From the IMG/VR virus record IMGVR_UViG_3300030118_001028, positions 1 through 33,330 of that record: a stretch of DNA of 33,330 nt; one strand, written 5' to 3'. This document shows positions 18,753-29,100 of this stretch, piece after piece. Both the position numbers and the translations under genes were made by a program. This stretch comes from a virus. Below the pieces are notes generated by a model. It was not told the origin of the DNA. It was given only the letters and a program-made list of their open reading frames with translations, and searched no databases. Positions within the stretch are counted from its first letter, which is position 1; each line of letters starts with the position of its first letter.

Positions 18753-19148
18753 ATGTCAACTTATGCTGGAGTAGGTGGCGCGGTTTTTAGTGGGACTAAT
18801 GCCGTTGCTGAAATAAGAGATTGGTCATTGGAGTTAACAGGTGCAACAGCAGATTCTACTGTGATGGGAACCTCTGGAAGCTTCATGACTGTAAAACCAA
18901 CACTCAAATCTTGGACGAGTTCTTTCAGTGTGATCTGGAATGATTCAGATAGCAATGGACAAGGAGCATTTGTAGAAGGAGCAGCAGTTACGCTAAATCT
19001 TTATCCAAGTGGGAATAGTTCTGGTCAAGTGAAGTGGTCTGGTGCTGCGATTGTTACTAGTGTAACAAAGAACGCATCTGTAGATGGATTAGTGGAAGCA
19101 TCATTTACTGTAACTGGTAACGGAGCTTTGACTGAGTCTACTGTATAA
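18753..19148 (+). CDS. major tail tube protein
   Basis: This 131-residue beta-rich protein builds the tail tube. The strands W-S-L-E-L-T-G, the T-V-M-G-T-S-G-S-F turn, S-W-T-S-S-F-S-V-I-W-N-D, A-A-V-T-L-N-L-Y-P-S-G and the closing L-V-E-A-S-F-T-V-T-G-N-G-A-L match short tube proteins of the TP901-1/lambda gpV N-terminal type, without the extra Ig-like domain of gpV. GAGGAG lies about 8 bases before ATG 18753. It directly precedes the chaperone frameshift pair, as in lambda. Confidence 0.85.
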   Translation: MSTYAGVGGAVFSGTNAVAEIRDWSLELTGATADSTVMGTSGSFMTVKPTLKSWTSSFSVIWNDSDSNGQGAFVEGAAVTLNLYPSGNSSGQVKWSGAAIVTSVTKNASVDGLVEASFTVTGNGALTESTV

Positions 19149-19164
19149 CAGGGAGTAAAAAACC

Positions 19165-19491
19165 ATGGGAAAGTTAATTGATACTGCGGTATCGCATTTT
19201 AATAATAAAGAGATAAGAAGTTTAAAAGTACCTGAATGGGAAACAACAATTTATTGTAAGAACTTATCTCTCAAAGATAAATCTGATTGGTATAATCGAG
19301 CAGATGGCGATAATACTGATTACTTGGTGTACGCTTTGATATTTGGTTGTACTGACGAAAAAGGGAAACATCTTTTTGACGTTGGAGATAAGCACAGCCT
19401 TAAAAACAAAGTCGATCCAGAAGTTTTATCACGAGTGGCGAATTTTGTTTTAAGCGTTGCAACAGATGAAGAGGAACGCGAAAAAAACTAA
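19165..19491 (+). CDS. tail assembly chaperone, short form (gpG-like)
   Basis: This 108-residue short product is read in the zero frame to TAA 19489-19491. It begins with M-G-K-L-I-D-T-A-V-S-H-F-N-N-K and has strands K-V-P-E-W-E-T-T-I-Y-C-K-N-L-S-L-K-D-K-S (20-39) typical of tail assembly chaperones, then a helical part ending in an acidic-basic tail. In this family the short and frameshifted long forms coat and fold the tape measure protein before tube assembly. It lies immediately before the tape measure gene, and its last codons form the slippery site. Confidence 0.8.
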   Translation: MGKLIDTAVSHFNNKEIRSLKVPEWETTIYCKNLSLKDKSDWYNRADGDNTDYLVYALIFGCTDEKGKHLFDVGDKHSLKNKVDPEVLSRVANFVLSVATDEEEREKN

Positions 19492-19658
19492 TCAATGACC
19501 AAGGTGAGATCACTGATTTATTTCTTATGTTTCAATTAGCGGAACATCTTGGTCAACCACTCAACACAATATTAGAGATGACTGTTGACGAGTTTCAGCA
19601 TTGGTTCACTTACTTCAGAATAAAAGCAAGTAAGGTAAAGGATAAAAATAATGGCTAA
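19165..19658 (+). CDS. tail assembly chaperone, -1 frameshift long form (gpGT-like)
   Basis: If ribosomes slip back one base at A AAA AAC (19482-19488), translation continues from CTA 19488 for 56 codons to TAA 19656-19658, giving about 164 residues. The extension reads L-I-N-D-Q-G-E-I-T-D-L-F-L-M-F-Q-L-A-E-H-L-G-Q-P-L-N-T-I-L-E-M-T-V-D-E-F-Q-H-W-F-T-Y-F, the classic small helical gpT-type end (L-x-x-x-x-W-x-x-x-F). The extension frame has no good start of its own and it overlaps the tape measure start by 8 bases. Confidence 0.82.
19482..19488 (+). other. programmed -1 ribosomal frameshift site A AAA AAC
   Basis: The heptamer is in the correct phase (GA[A AAA AAC] TAA) directly before the zero-frame stop. 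It is of the X XXY YYZ class, and the -1 frame downstream is open through a recognisable gpT-like extension. No strong downstream stem was obvious by eye. Confidence 0.85.
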
Positions 19659-21510
19659 AATTGCAACTGCGGTAGTAGAAACAAAAGTTGTCGGCACTGA
19701 TCAAGTACAAAGAGGCTTGAAAAATGTCGATAATGCTATGCACAGAACAGCAAATACCTCTAAAGCAGTAAACAATCAATTAAGACTTATGCGCGGTGGA
19801 TTTGGTCAAGTTGGACACCAAGTTCAAGACGTTGCTGTGCAATTACAAATGGGTCAGAACGCTTTGTTGGTTTTTGGACAACAGGGTGGACAGATTGCTT
19901 CATTGTTTGGATCTAAAGGAGCAGTCATTGGTGCGATTCTAGCGGTGAGTGCTGCGCTTGCTATGACGCTTGCTCCAAATCTATTTGTCGTTCGTGACAG
20001 AATGAAAGAAATGATAAAAGAAAGTGAAGAATCAGCAGAAAGTTTTAATAAGCTTACAGGCGCAGCAAAAGAATTTGCCAAAACCAAGTTGGAAGAACAA
20101 TTAGAAGCAGAAAGAAAGGTTTTAGCAAAAGCTAACGAACAAGTTGAAGAAAGACGAAGAAGAGTAGAACAAGCAGATGGAGTCATTATTGCTTTTACAG
20201 AAAGTGAAGATGCGTACAACAAAAGAGTAGCGGAGGGTAGAGTTCTTCAACAAAAAGCAAATGCCGAAATAGAAAGGTTACAGAAGATTCTGGAAGGTGT
20301 TGATCCTACATTTAATAAATTTATAGAGAATCAGAAAAAAGAAATAGAGCAACTCGGTCTGACTGAAAGAGAACTAGATATACTAGCTGTAAAACGTCTT
20401 AACATGAGTGATGCTTTAGAAAAAGAAGCTTTAGCTAATGTGAAACTTTTGCATGATGAAAAAGACAGACTTGAGGGTATAAAAGAAGCACAGAATGTAG
20501 AGAAAAATCGCGAAGAAACTGTAAAAAGATTTGTAGATCAACTCGAATTACAAATAGCCAAGATTGGAGCAACAAAAAAACAAATTGACGAATACACAAT
20601 TTCGCAAATGAATCTAAATGACGCAGAGAAGGAACAAATTATGAATTTGTTAAATCTGCGAGAACAAAAGCAAAAAAATCAAGATATTGATGAAGATAAA
20701 GAAAAATTAAATAATAAACAAATAGAAACATTTGATCGTTTAAATAAACAGTTAGATGAGCAGTTAGTAAAATTTAGAAAAGGTGAGCAAGCATTAGATA
20801 ATTTTAAAATTAGTCAAATGAACCTTACTGACGAACAAAAAAAAGCACTGTTAACTAAACAACAATTAATACATGGTTATGAAGAAGAAGAACAAAAGAT
20901 AAAAGATAATGCAGATGCAGCAGAAAAAGCATTAAAAGAATTAGAGAAGCAACAAGATCAATTTAGAGATGCGTACATGCCATTATTCAATGAATTCGGT
21001 GATGGTTTCGCAGATGCAATTACAGGCGCACAGAATTTCGCAGAAGCTATGAAGGGAGTAGCAAAAAGTGTGATTGATAGTCTTATAAGAATGGCTATAC
21101 AAAAAATGATTATAGATCAGTTATTTTCTGGTTTTATGAATATGTTTGCTCCTCAACAACAAACTACAAGCTTGGGTAGTGCATTGAGTCAAGCTTCAAA
21201 AGCTGGTTATGGTATTGAAGGATTTGAGGGGGGTGGGTTTACTGGTTATGGATCAAGATCTGGTGGATTAGATGGTCGTGGCGGTTTTATGGCTATGTTA
21301 CATCCAAACGAGACAGTCGTAGATCATACAAAAGGATCTGGTGGTGGTGTTGTCATACAACAGACTATTAATGTCACTACAGGCGTCCAACAGACCGTAA
21401 GAGCAGAAATAGCAACACTAATGCCACAAATCGCACAAGCTACCAAAGCCGCTGTTGCAGATGCTAGAATGAGGGGTGGTAACTTTAGTAAATCGATGGT
21501 AGGAGCGTAA
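19651..21510 (+). CDS. tail tape measure protein
   Basis: This 619-residue protein sets tail length and is ejected ahead of DNA. An N-terminal lambda-type region (A-T-A-V-V-E-T-K-V-V-G-T-D-Q-V-Q-R-G-L-K-N-V-D-N-A-M, R-G-G-F-G-Q-V-G-H-Q-V-Q-D-V-A-V-Q-L-Q-M-G) is followed by G-Q-Q-G-G-Q-I-A-S-L-F-G and a hydrophobic segment (about 90-115). A very long Glu/Lys/Gln-rich coiled coil runs from about 120 to 440. The end is Gly-rich (G-F-E-G-G-G-F-T-G-Y-G-S-R-S-G-G). Repeats of Y-T-I-S-Q-M-N-L-N-D-A-E-K and F-K-I-S-Q-M-N-L-T-D-E-Q-K lie in the coil. At the usual 1.5 angstrom per residue the tail would be around 90 nm; this is an estimate. Confidence 0.93.
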   Translation: MAKIATAVVETKVVGTDQVQRGLKNVDNAMHRTANTSKAVNNQLRLMRGGFGQVGHQVQDVAVQLQMGQNALLVFGQQGGQIASLFGSKGAVIGAILAVSAALAMTLAPNLFVVRDRMKEMIKESEESAESFNKLTGAAKEFAKTKLEEQLEAERKVLAKANEQVEERRRRVEQADGVIIAFTESEDAYNKRVAEGRVLQQKANAEIERLQKILEGVDPTFNKFIENQKKEIEQLGLTERELDILAVKRLNMSDALEKEALANVKLLHDEKDRLEGIKEAQNVEKNREETVKRFVDQLELQIAKIGATKKQIDEYTISQMNLNDAEKEQIMNLLNLREQKQKNQDIDEDKEKLNNKQIETFDRLNKQLDEQLVKFRKGEQALDNFKISQMNLTDEQKKALLTKQQLIHGYEEEEQKIKDNADAAEKALKELEKQQDQFRDAYMPLFNEFGDGFADAITGAQNFAEAMKGVAKSVIDSLIRMAIQKMIIDQLFSGFMNMFAPQQQTTSLGSALSQASKAGYGIEGFEGGGFTGYGSRSGGLDGRGGFMAMLHPNETVVDHTKGSGGGVVIQQTINVTTGVQQTVRAEIATLMPQIAQATKAAVADARMRGGNFSKSMVGA

Positions 21511-21511
21511 G

Positions 21512-22075
21512 ATGTCATTTCCTTTAGATTTTCCGTCTGTTGGTGTGCAAAATATGACAATGCGATTACGTAGAGTAGTCGCTGTATCAGAATCACCATA
21601 TACCCTGGATACACAAACATACACACATCAAGGCGCAAGATGGGAAGCTGAGATAAGCTTACCCCCTCTAACTCATTCAGAGGCAAGAGAAATAGAAGGT
21701 TTTATCGCTGGATTAAAAGGAATGGAAGGTACTTTCCGATTTGGCAATCCCATACATACTTCTTCGTTATCTGGCTATTCCGTAAGTAGTGCAGCGATCA
21801 GGGCAGAACAATTTAATACAGGTACTTCCGGTGCGATCCCTGTAGGTACACATTTTCAGTTATTAAATAGATTGTACATAACTACTAGCACAAAAGCAGA
21901 TGGATCTGCCGTGCTAAAGTTTCAACCACCTTTGAGAGATGCAATCACGTCATCGACAACATTGACATTTAATTTACCTAAAACTAGTTGGAGATTAGCA
22001 TCTAATGACATTGGATGGTCAATTAATCAAGCATCATTATATGGTTTTAGTTTTGCTTGTGTGGAGGCAATATGA
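21512..22075 (+). CDS. distal tail / minor tail protein
   Basis: This 187-residue protein lies one base after the tape measure stop, in the lambda gpM place. It is mostly beta: Y-T-H-Q-G-A-R-W-E-A-E-I-S-L-P-P-L-T-H-S-E-A-R-E-I-E-G-F-I-A-G-L-K-G-M-E-G-T-F-R-F-G-N-P (39-82), then a C-terminal part ending F-S-F-A-C-V-E-A-I. The edit-type motif of a strand, a helix around E-A-R-E-I-E-G-F, and a G-T-F-x-F-G turn occurs in ring-forming distal tail proteins. The specific subtype is uncertain. Confidence 0.7.
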   Translation: MSFPLDFPSVGVQNMTMRLRRVVAVSESPYTLDTQTYTHQGARWEAEISLPPLTHSEAREIEGFIAGLKGMEGTFRFGNPIHTSSLSGYSVSSAAIRAEQFNTGTSGAIPVGTHFQLLNRLYITTSTKADGSAVLKFQPPLRDAITSSTTLTFNLPKTSWRLASNDIGWSINQASLYGFSFACVEAI

Positions 22076-22710
22076 GTCGTACTTTATCATCTGGAATGTC
22101 GGATGAAGTGGTCAAAGCTGTTGTAAGACCGATATATTTAGTGACAATGAATTTCGACAACAGTGAATCCCCAAGTGAATTAAACGTATGGACAGGTATT
22201 GGTGATCTGTCCTTTAACAGTAAAACTTATACTGGTTTGGGTGACTTACTATCTTTGAGTCCAATCATAGAAACTGCGGATATCAGCGCAGAAGGATTAA
22301 GTATAACCTTGACAGGCGTTAAATCATCACTAATTTCTATAGCCAAAAGTCATGAGTATCAAGGTCGCACTATTGAATGTTACTTGGGCGCTTTTGATGA
22401 TAACGCTTCTCTAATTGCTGATCCAGTTTTAATATTCTCTGGGTTTATGGACGTTATGACTATAAACGAGAGTGGAGAAACAAGCACAATAAACATTGCA
22501 GCGGAAAATAAATTGATACAGTTTGAAAAAACTAAAGTGCGTAGGTTTACGGCAGAGGATCAGAAAATTGACCATGCAACAGACAAAGGTTTTGAGTTTG
22601 TTACTGCAATCGTAGAGAAAGAAATTATTTGGGGCAGACCAACATTTTCTGCTGGTGGTTCAACTGGTGCTAATACGCGAGGCGGTACTGGCAACATAGC
22701 AAATGCCTAA
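22072..22710 (+). CDS. tail tip hub protein (gpL / DUF2163-like position)
   Basis: I use ATG 22072 (GGAGG 4 bases upstream, ATGA overlap with the previous stop), not GTG 22057. The 212 residues include Y-L-V-T-M-N-F-D-N (21-29), L-N-V-W-T-G-I-G-D-L-S-F-N-S-K-T-Y-T-G-L-G-D-L-L (36-59) and I-S-A-E-G-L-S-I-T-L-T-G-V (69-81). Also present are R-T-I-E-C-Y-L-G-A-F-D-D and I-F-S-G-F-M-D-V-M. This is the pattern of tail hub-ring proteins that sit under the tape measure, as in lambda gpL or the DUF2163 proteins of gene transfer agents. The C-terminus, ending in Gly/Thr-rich G-R-P-T-F-S-A-G-G-S, is short and lacks the Cys cluster that gpL uses for an iron-sulphur site. Confidence 0.72.
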   Translation: MSRTLSSGMSDEVVKAVVRPIYLVTMNFDNSESPSELNVWTGIGDLSFNSKTYTGLGDLLSLSPIIETADISAEGLSITLTGVKSSLISIAKSHEYQGRTIECYLGAFDDNASLIADPVLIFSGFMDVMTINESGETSTINIAAENKLIQFEKTKVRRFTAEDQKIDHATDKGFEFVTAIVEKEIIWGRPTFSAGGSTGANTRGGTGNIANA

Positions 22711-22718
22711 AATACATT

Positions 22719-23171
22719 ATGATTAAATTTGCACACGAATCTTTGTTTAATGTAAAAGAAGAAATGCAACCGTTGTTAGAAGAACATTGGGAACTCGTAG
22801 CTTTAAATAAAGATGTAATTAAACTGAATCCCGATTGGGGAAAATATTTAGATTATTATAATCAAGGATTATTGCATATCTTTACTGCCAGAAAAAAAGA
22901 TAAGCTTATTGGATATTGTGTTCTTGTTATTAGTCAATCTCTGCATTACAAAGATCACCTATTTGCAAACAATGACGTTGTATTTGTTTTGCCAGAGTAC
23001 AGACAAGACGCGACAGGTTATAAACTGATAAAATATGCAGAAGAATATTGCAAGGATCATAATGTATCTTTGCTTAATATTAATACGAAAGTTCACGTAC
23101 CGTTTGATTCTTTGATGGAGTCAATGGATTACACTCTGATAGAGCGAATATATAGTAAATGTTTTAGGTAA
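22719..23171 (+). CDS. GNAT-family N-acetyltransferase in the tail-tip locus
   Basis: This 150-residue protein has a GNAT core. Strands F-T-A-R-K-K-D-K-L-I-G-Y-C-V-L-V-I (55-71) are followed by the acetyl-CoA-binding motif V-V-F-V-L-P-E-Y-R-Q-D-A-T-G-Y-K-L-I-K-Y-A-E-E-Y-C-K (87-112) and then V-S-L-L-N-I-N. The loop R-Q-D-A-T-G-Y is a variant of the usual R-x-x-G-x-G/A. GNAT genes of this type occur in marine phages next to tail genes. In lambda the equivalent slot carries the K peptidase, absent here. It could acetylate a virion or host protein; no ribosome site is visible upstream. Confidence 0.8.
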   Translation: MIKFAHESLFNVKEEMQPLLEEHWELVALNKDVIKLNPDWGKYLDYYNQGLLHIFTARKKDKLIGYCVLVISQSLHYKDHLFANNDVVFVLPEYRQDATGYKLIKYAEEYCKDHNVSLLNINTKVHVPFDSLMESMDYTLIERIYSKCFR

Positions 23172-23177
23172 TTTTAT

Positions 23178-26100
23178 ATGGGCGTATCGTTATTAGCTGG
23201 ATTGACCTCAGTAGCAGGTGGGATGATACAAGCTGGGAAATTTGCGATAGGGCTAGGTAAAGCACTAGGTTTTTTTGCGTTAGGTGCGGGTCTTTCTTTA
23301 GTTTCAAGAGCTTTAGCACCAAAGATATCTGACAAAACTCTGGGTGGTCAGACTGTCACAACAAGAGAACCAGCGGCTACTCGTAAACTTATATATGGGC
23401 GTACAAGGGTTGGCGGTAACATTGTTTTTCTTGACACGGTTGGAAATGATAACGAGTTTTTATATCTTGTCATTGCTCTTGCTGGTCACGAAATAGACGG
23501 ATACGAAAAAGTCTACTTTGATGATGAATTGATATATGACTCCGCAAGTTATCAAGGTACTTGGGGTCAATATGTAGATATTGGTTTTTTCACAGGTAAT
23601 CAAACTGCTGCTGATAATAGTCGTACAAATAATTTAGTTGATGCAAGTACAAAATGGACTGACGATCATAAGTTGTTAGACACTGCTTATATGGTTGTAC
23701 GGTTACAGTATGATCCTGAGAAGTTTACGCGTGGTTTACCTAATATATCTGCTGTTATTCGTGGTAAAAAAGTCTACGATCCACAAAAAGACAGCACAAG
23801 CGCGTCTTATGATGAAAATTTAGGCGTAAGCACACATCGTATTAACGATTCTTCAACTTGGCAGTTTAGTCAAAATCCAGCCTTATGTATCCGAGACTAT
23901 CTGACAGACGTTAAATATGGACTTGGAGAAACACCTACAAACATTGACGTCACTTCTCTTAATACAGCACAAAATGTATGTAATCAGACTGTCTCGCTTA
24001 CTGCTGGTGGTACGCAAGCTCGTTATACTTTAGACGGTGTTGTAGATACTGCAAACACGTTAGCTGACAACATAGAGTCTATGCTAGGTTCGATGGTCGG
24101 TAGACTGATTTTTTCTAGTGGTAAGTTTGAATTACACGCTGGATCATATGTTGCACCGACAGTAACGATTGATGAAAGTATGGTGATCGGTGATATCACA
24201 GTTAGGACAAAGCAATCTCGTAGATCACAGTACAATGGCGTTAAAGGTGTATTCTCAAGCGAAGAAGATAATTATGTTTTGGCTGATTACCCAGCGGTTA
24301 CTGACGCTTCGTTCGCAACACAAGATGGAGATATAATTAATTTAGACCTTACGTTACCTTACACAACAAATAATGTAAGAGCGCAGAGAATCGCTAAGTT
24401 AGTTTTAGCTAGGTCAAGACAACAAGAATCAATTACTATCCCATGCAATCTTAAAGCGTTTAAATTTAAGATTGGTGAAAATATAAATGTCACTAATACT
24501 AGGCTAGGTTACTCGTCAAAGATATTCGAAGTTGTCGGCTATTCCATGGATTTCTCATCTACAGGTCAAATGATCATCAATGTGGAAGCAATCGAGACAG
24601 CATCTACGATATATGATTGGACACCTAGTAGTGATGAGCAAGCGTTTCTCATACCTGGAGATGTACCAATCTATGATGGTTCTTCGGTAAGTGCTCCAAC
24701 ATCACCACAAGCAACGGCAAGAACTACAATAAACGCAGACGGTACTATTACACCAGAGATTGTTGTAAGTTGGACTCCAGCAAGTGATCCATTTATTGAT
24801 CGCTATCGAGTTTCATATACCGTGGATAGTCAGACTTACACACAGGACGTGAAGACATCACCACTGATAATAAGTCCTGGCATACCGAGTAAAACGTATT
24901 CCATATCTATTCGATCAGTCAATGAGAGTAATAATTTATCTTCTGCTGTTACGACATCTGCTACGATCACTGACGATACCTGTCCGAAGAATCCCAGTAT
25001 ATTCAAACACAACGATACAAACTTAGATCCTGTCAGTGTATCTACATTTACTAATACGATTGCGGGTCGTGCGCCAAAAGACAATGATATCGTCATCAAG
25101 ACGGACACCTCTACTACACCAAACACGAGTAGAGTTTTTACATTTGATGCCAGTAGTCAATCCTTTACAGAATCAACTACATTTATTACAGGAGATCTTG
25201 TAGTAAGTGGATCTTTATCTGGTGACGCGGTAAACGCCGCAACAAAACTTACGGTAGGTAGTGGTGCAGCTACCACTGTTTTAGATGGACAAACAAACGC
25301 AAACTTCTCTATTTTTTCTGGTGCGGATGTTTCCAGTAATGCAAGTTTTCGAGTCGATAAAACTGGTGTGATTGAAGCGACACGATTAAAAATACGTGAC
25401 GATGCGAACGGACAGATATTGTTTGATACAAGCAATACAGACAATCCATTGTCGGGTGTGGTATTGTCAGATATTTCTGTTGCATCTGGTACAAGTGTAG
25501 GTAGTGTAGGTGGTCATTTAGATAATCAGACAGATGAAATTACACTGACAACCACAACAAGTAATGAAACATTTACGTTCACTACAAAAGTAGCAATAGA
25601 TGATAACGATGGATCTACAAACAACATAGGTGGTGCGAGTACGACTTCTACCGCAGATGCAGAAAATCAACTCATAGGTTCAAGTTTATTAATAGAATAT
25701 TCAAGAAAAGCATCTGGTGGTTCATACAGCGTTGTAGACACGCAAACAATTACCTTTACTTCGAGCACACCATCATCAAGTCAAATACAAGTTAATGGGA
25801 TTGATCGAGGTGCATCATACAGTGGCGCACTTACTAGATACTTTGCAATAGTACAAGCTGGTGGTGCTTGTGAAATCGACCCGTACTTTAGCAGTTCATC
25901 TAATGCGAACCGAGCTAGGACTTATGCAGTAAGTTCAGCGACAATTAATTTTGCATCGTCTGGCACTTATCACATTAAGGTTGGCGCAAGATTAGTAGTG
26001 TCTGGAACGACAACAGATATTAGTCCTAGTACGACACCACCACTATCAAACAATCAAGCAACAGGTATTGTTTTAGACACTGCACAAAGTCCATTGAATC

Positions 26101-29100
26101 AATCTTCTTTACAAAACTTCAGACGATTGTATGAAATTACATCTACTGCAAATAATTTGGTCGCACTTAGCGCAGATGATACTTATAGAACTGGTGCAAC
26201 AAGCTTGTTGACTACTGGAGGAACGATTGATGGGAATCTAGTGATCACAGGTAATTTAGATGTCCAAGGTACGCAGACAATTATTGACTCAACTACTGTC
26301 GAAATATCTGATCTCAATATAACGCTTGCGAAAGATGCAACAACCGCTGCACAGGCGAATGGAGCTGGTATCACTATCGCTGGATCAAATGCCGAATTCA
26401 AATATCTATCTAGCGGTGATAAGTGGACTGTAAACAAAAATTTTTCTACAAGCGAAGAGATTTCATTAGCAGACACCAAAAAACTTAGATTTGGTAATAA
26501 AACAGACAACAACGGTAATGTCATAGGCGATTTGCACATTTATCATGATGGATCTGATTCTTACGTAGAGGATGCTGGTGAAGGTAGTCTACTTATTAAA
26601 TCGGATGGTTTAGGTGTAAAAATCCAAAGCGCATTTGGTGGGACGTTATATGATGCAGTGCAATTTACGGCTGTAGGCACTGTGTTTCAAGTTCTTGGAA
26701 ATACTAAGTTAACAACCACCACTAGCGGCATAGACGTAACAGGAACCGCAGATGTTTCGTCAGAGGTGTTAGTTGGCACAAATAATTCAAGATTTGCAGA
26801 AAATAATCTTAGATTTTTATCAGCAGGTACAGCCTTTTTTGATCATGGAACGACAAGTCAATCGATGGATTTTAGGCTATCTGCTTCATCATCTTTAGAT
26901 ACCACTGCTCTTACAATCTCACCTACTTTAATAACATCTAACTTGCCGCTAAAAATTACTGGTTCTAGTGGTGCAGACAGATATATTCAACTTGATTTAG
27001 ATGGAAGGGGATCAGCGTTTACAGGTCAAACAGGTGCGTTTATATATAACGGGCAAGGATCAACGGGTGATTTTCTTGCAGGTGCTTTATATTTTCAATC
27101 ACGATCTGCAAGCGTAAACAGAGAGATTGGTTTTATAACAGGTACAACGCCAACCAAGAAAATGACTATTTCTGGAACAGGCAACGTCAACATCCCCAAC
27201 GGCTCGCTTATGATCGGAGCGACTACTGCTCCAACAGAAGCAATTACCATTTTAGACTCTACTAATTCTACAGCAGGACAAAGAATAAAAATTGGTTATC
27301 AATCTTCTGACTTCAATTACACGATTGGTCGTAACACAACAACAGGTCATTTAGATTTTATTGGCACTAACTCTGCGGGTTCTGGTTTCATCGGATATAA
27401 TTTCAACGGTGCTGTTACATCAAGCGATAAAGTACAAGCTGATTATTTTAAAGCAACAAGTAATATTCCCTCAGAAACATCTGCAAACACTGGATATTTT
27501 GATGTTTTTGGCGGCTTCACAAGAATTATTTCAAAAGGAGCAGATGGATCAACGCTCGGTGGTTTTTCCATACTTCAACAAGCAAGTGACAGTTCCCCTG
27601 CGGCTACTGCTTTATCTATAGACACATCAAGTAACGCTACATTTGCAGGCTCAATTACTTCTAATGATGGTTCAGGCTCAGTTGTAATATCAGGCGACTC
27701 CAACTCTAACACATATATCGCTTCTTCGGGTGAAATAAGAATTAGACCTTCTGGAACTACTGTAAATAAATTTGTTATTGGTTCGAACGGCAACTTAACT
27801 ACAGCAGGAACAATCTCTAGTGGTGCGGCAACTTTCACCACAGCAGATAATACTGACACCCTTTCACTTATTTCTACAGATGCAGACGCAAATGTCGGTC
27901 CAGTTTTAAGATTATATAGAAATAGTGCAAGCCCCGCAGACAATGACAGTTTGGGTCGTATTATTTTTAAGGGGAAAGATGATGCAGGAAATGAAGCGAC
28001 TTTTGGAAGAATAGAAACAATAGCAACGGATGTTAGTAATGGTTCCGAAAATGCCAAGATGGAATTTTACGTTGCAGTCAATGATACTTTTAATCCAAGC
28101 TTTACATTAGAGGACTCAGGAGCCGCCACATTCTCAGGTAGCGTTAGCACAGATCAAATAAACAGCGATTCTTTTGACTTACGCAATACCTCAAATGGAA
28201 ATATGATTAAGGCTGTTTCAGGTGGTGCAGTAACTTTGTATCACAATGAAAACGCTGTTGTTAAAACAGATGGTGGTGGTTTAGTTGTAGAGTCTGGCAT
28301 GAATTTCAACATGACTGGATCGATGATGATCGGAGCGACTACTACGCCTACAAGAAGGTTAGACGTGTCTGCAAGCGGAAGCACTATTTTAGCTAACTTC
28401 AAAAACACTGGTGGAACAACAAGTTTTATTTCCCTTGGTAATACGACATCAACTGCTGACCAGATAAGAGTAGGAACTGATGGAACTAGTCTTACTTTAA
28501 GCACAAATTACACGCCTAGATTAACCATCGACGCATCAGGCAACGCCACATTTACAGGAACTGTGACTGGTGGCAATGGATCATTTACGAATCTTACGAT
28601 AAATGCTACAGAAAAACTGAGATTTGATGGTTCAGGAGGACATACATTTATTCAAGAATCTTCCAACGATACTCTTACTTTTGCGACTGGAAACTCAACT
28701 AGAATGACTTTAGACGCAAATGCCACATTCTCAGGAAGCGTGACGAGCACAGGGCTTACTACAAGCGGAACCTTTACTCAATTTAATACATATAATTCTG
28801 CATCTTTACTACTGGGTATAAATATTGTTACAGACGCAGGTTCGACAAGCTATACACATCCTTATTTAGATTTTAGAAGATGGACAGGCGTAAACACTAA
28901 TCACTACACAGCAAGCATAGAAGTCGCGCCAACAAATGCAGATGCAAACGCGATTGTGTTTATGTCAGACACAAAAAGTACGAACACAAAAGCCACCACA
29001 GAGCGTATGCGTATTGATAGTTCTGGTAATGTTGGAATCGGAACTACATCGCCATTATCAAAATTAAATGCAAAAGGCACTCAAGGTCAATGGAGAATTG

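Noticed and set aside
27361-27621. 86-residue + strand ORF inside the giant fibre gene
   Set aside because: It is a different frame from the continuous fibre frame, and its product has no recognisable features.
27575-28504. Minus-strand ORFs of 87-160 residues within the fibre gene
   Set aside because: They are shadows of the repetitive Ser/Thr/Ala-rich fibre coding sequence; they lack ribosome sites and promoters, and all other genes lie on the + strand.
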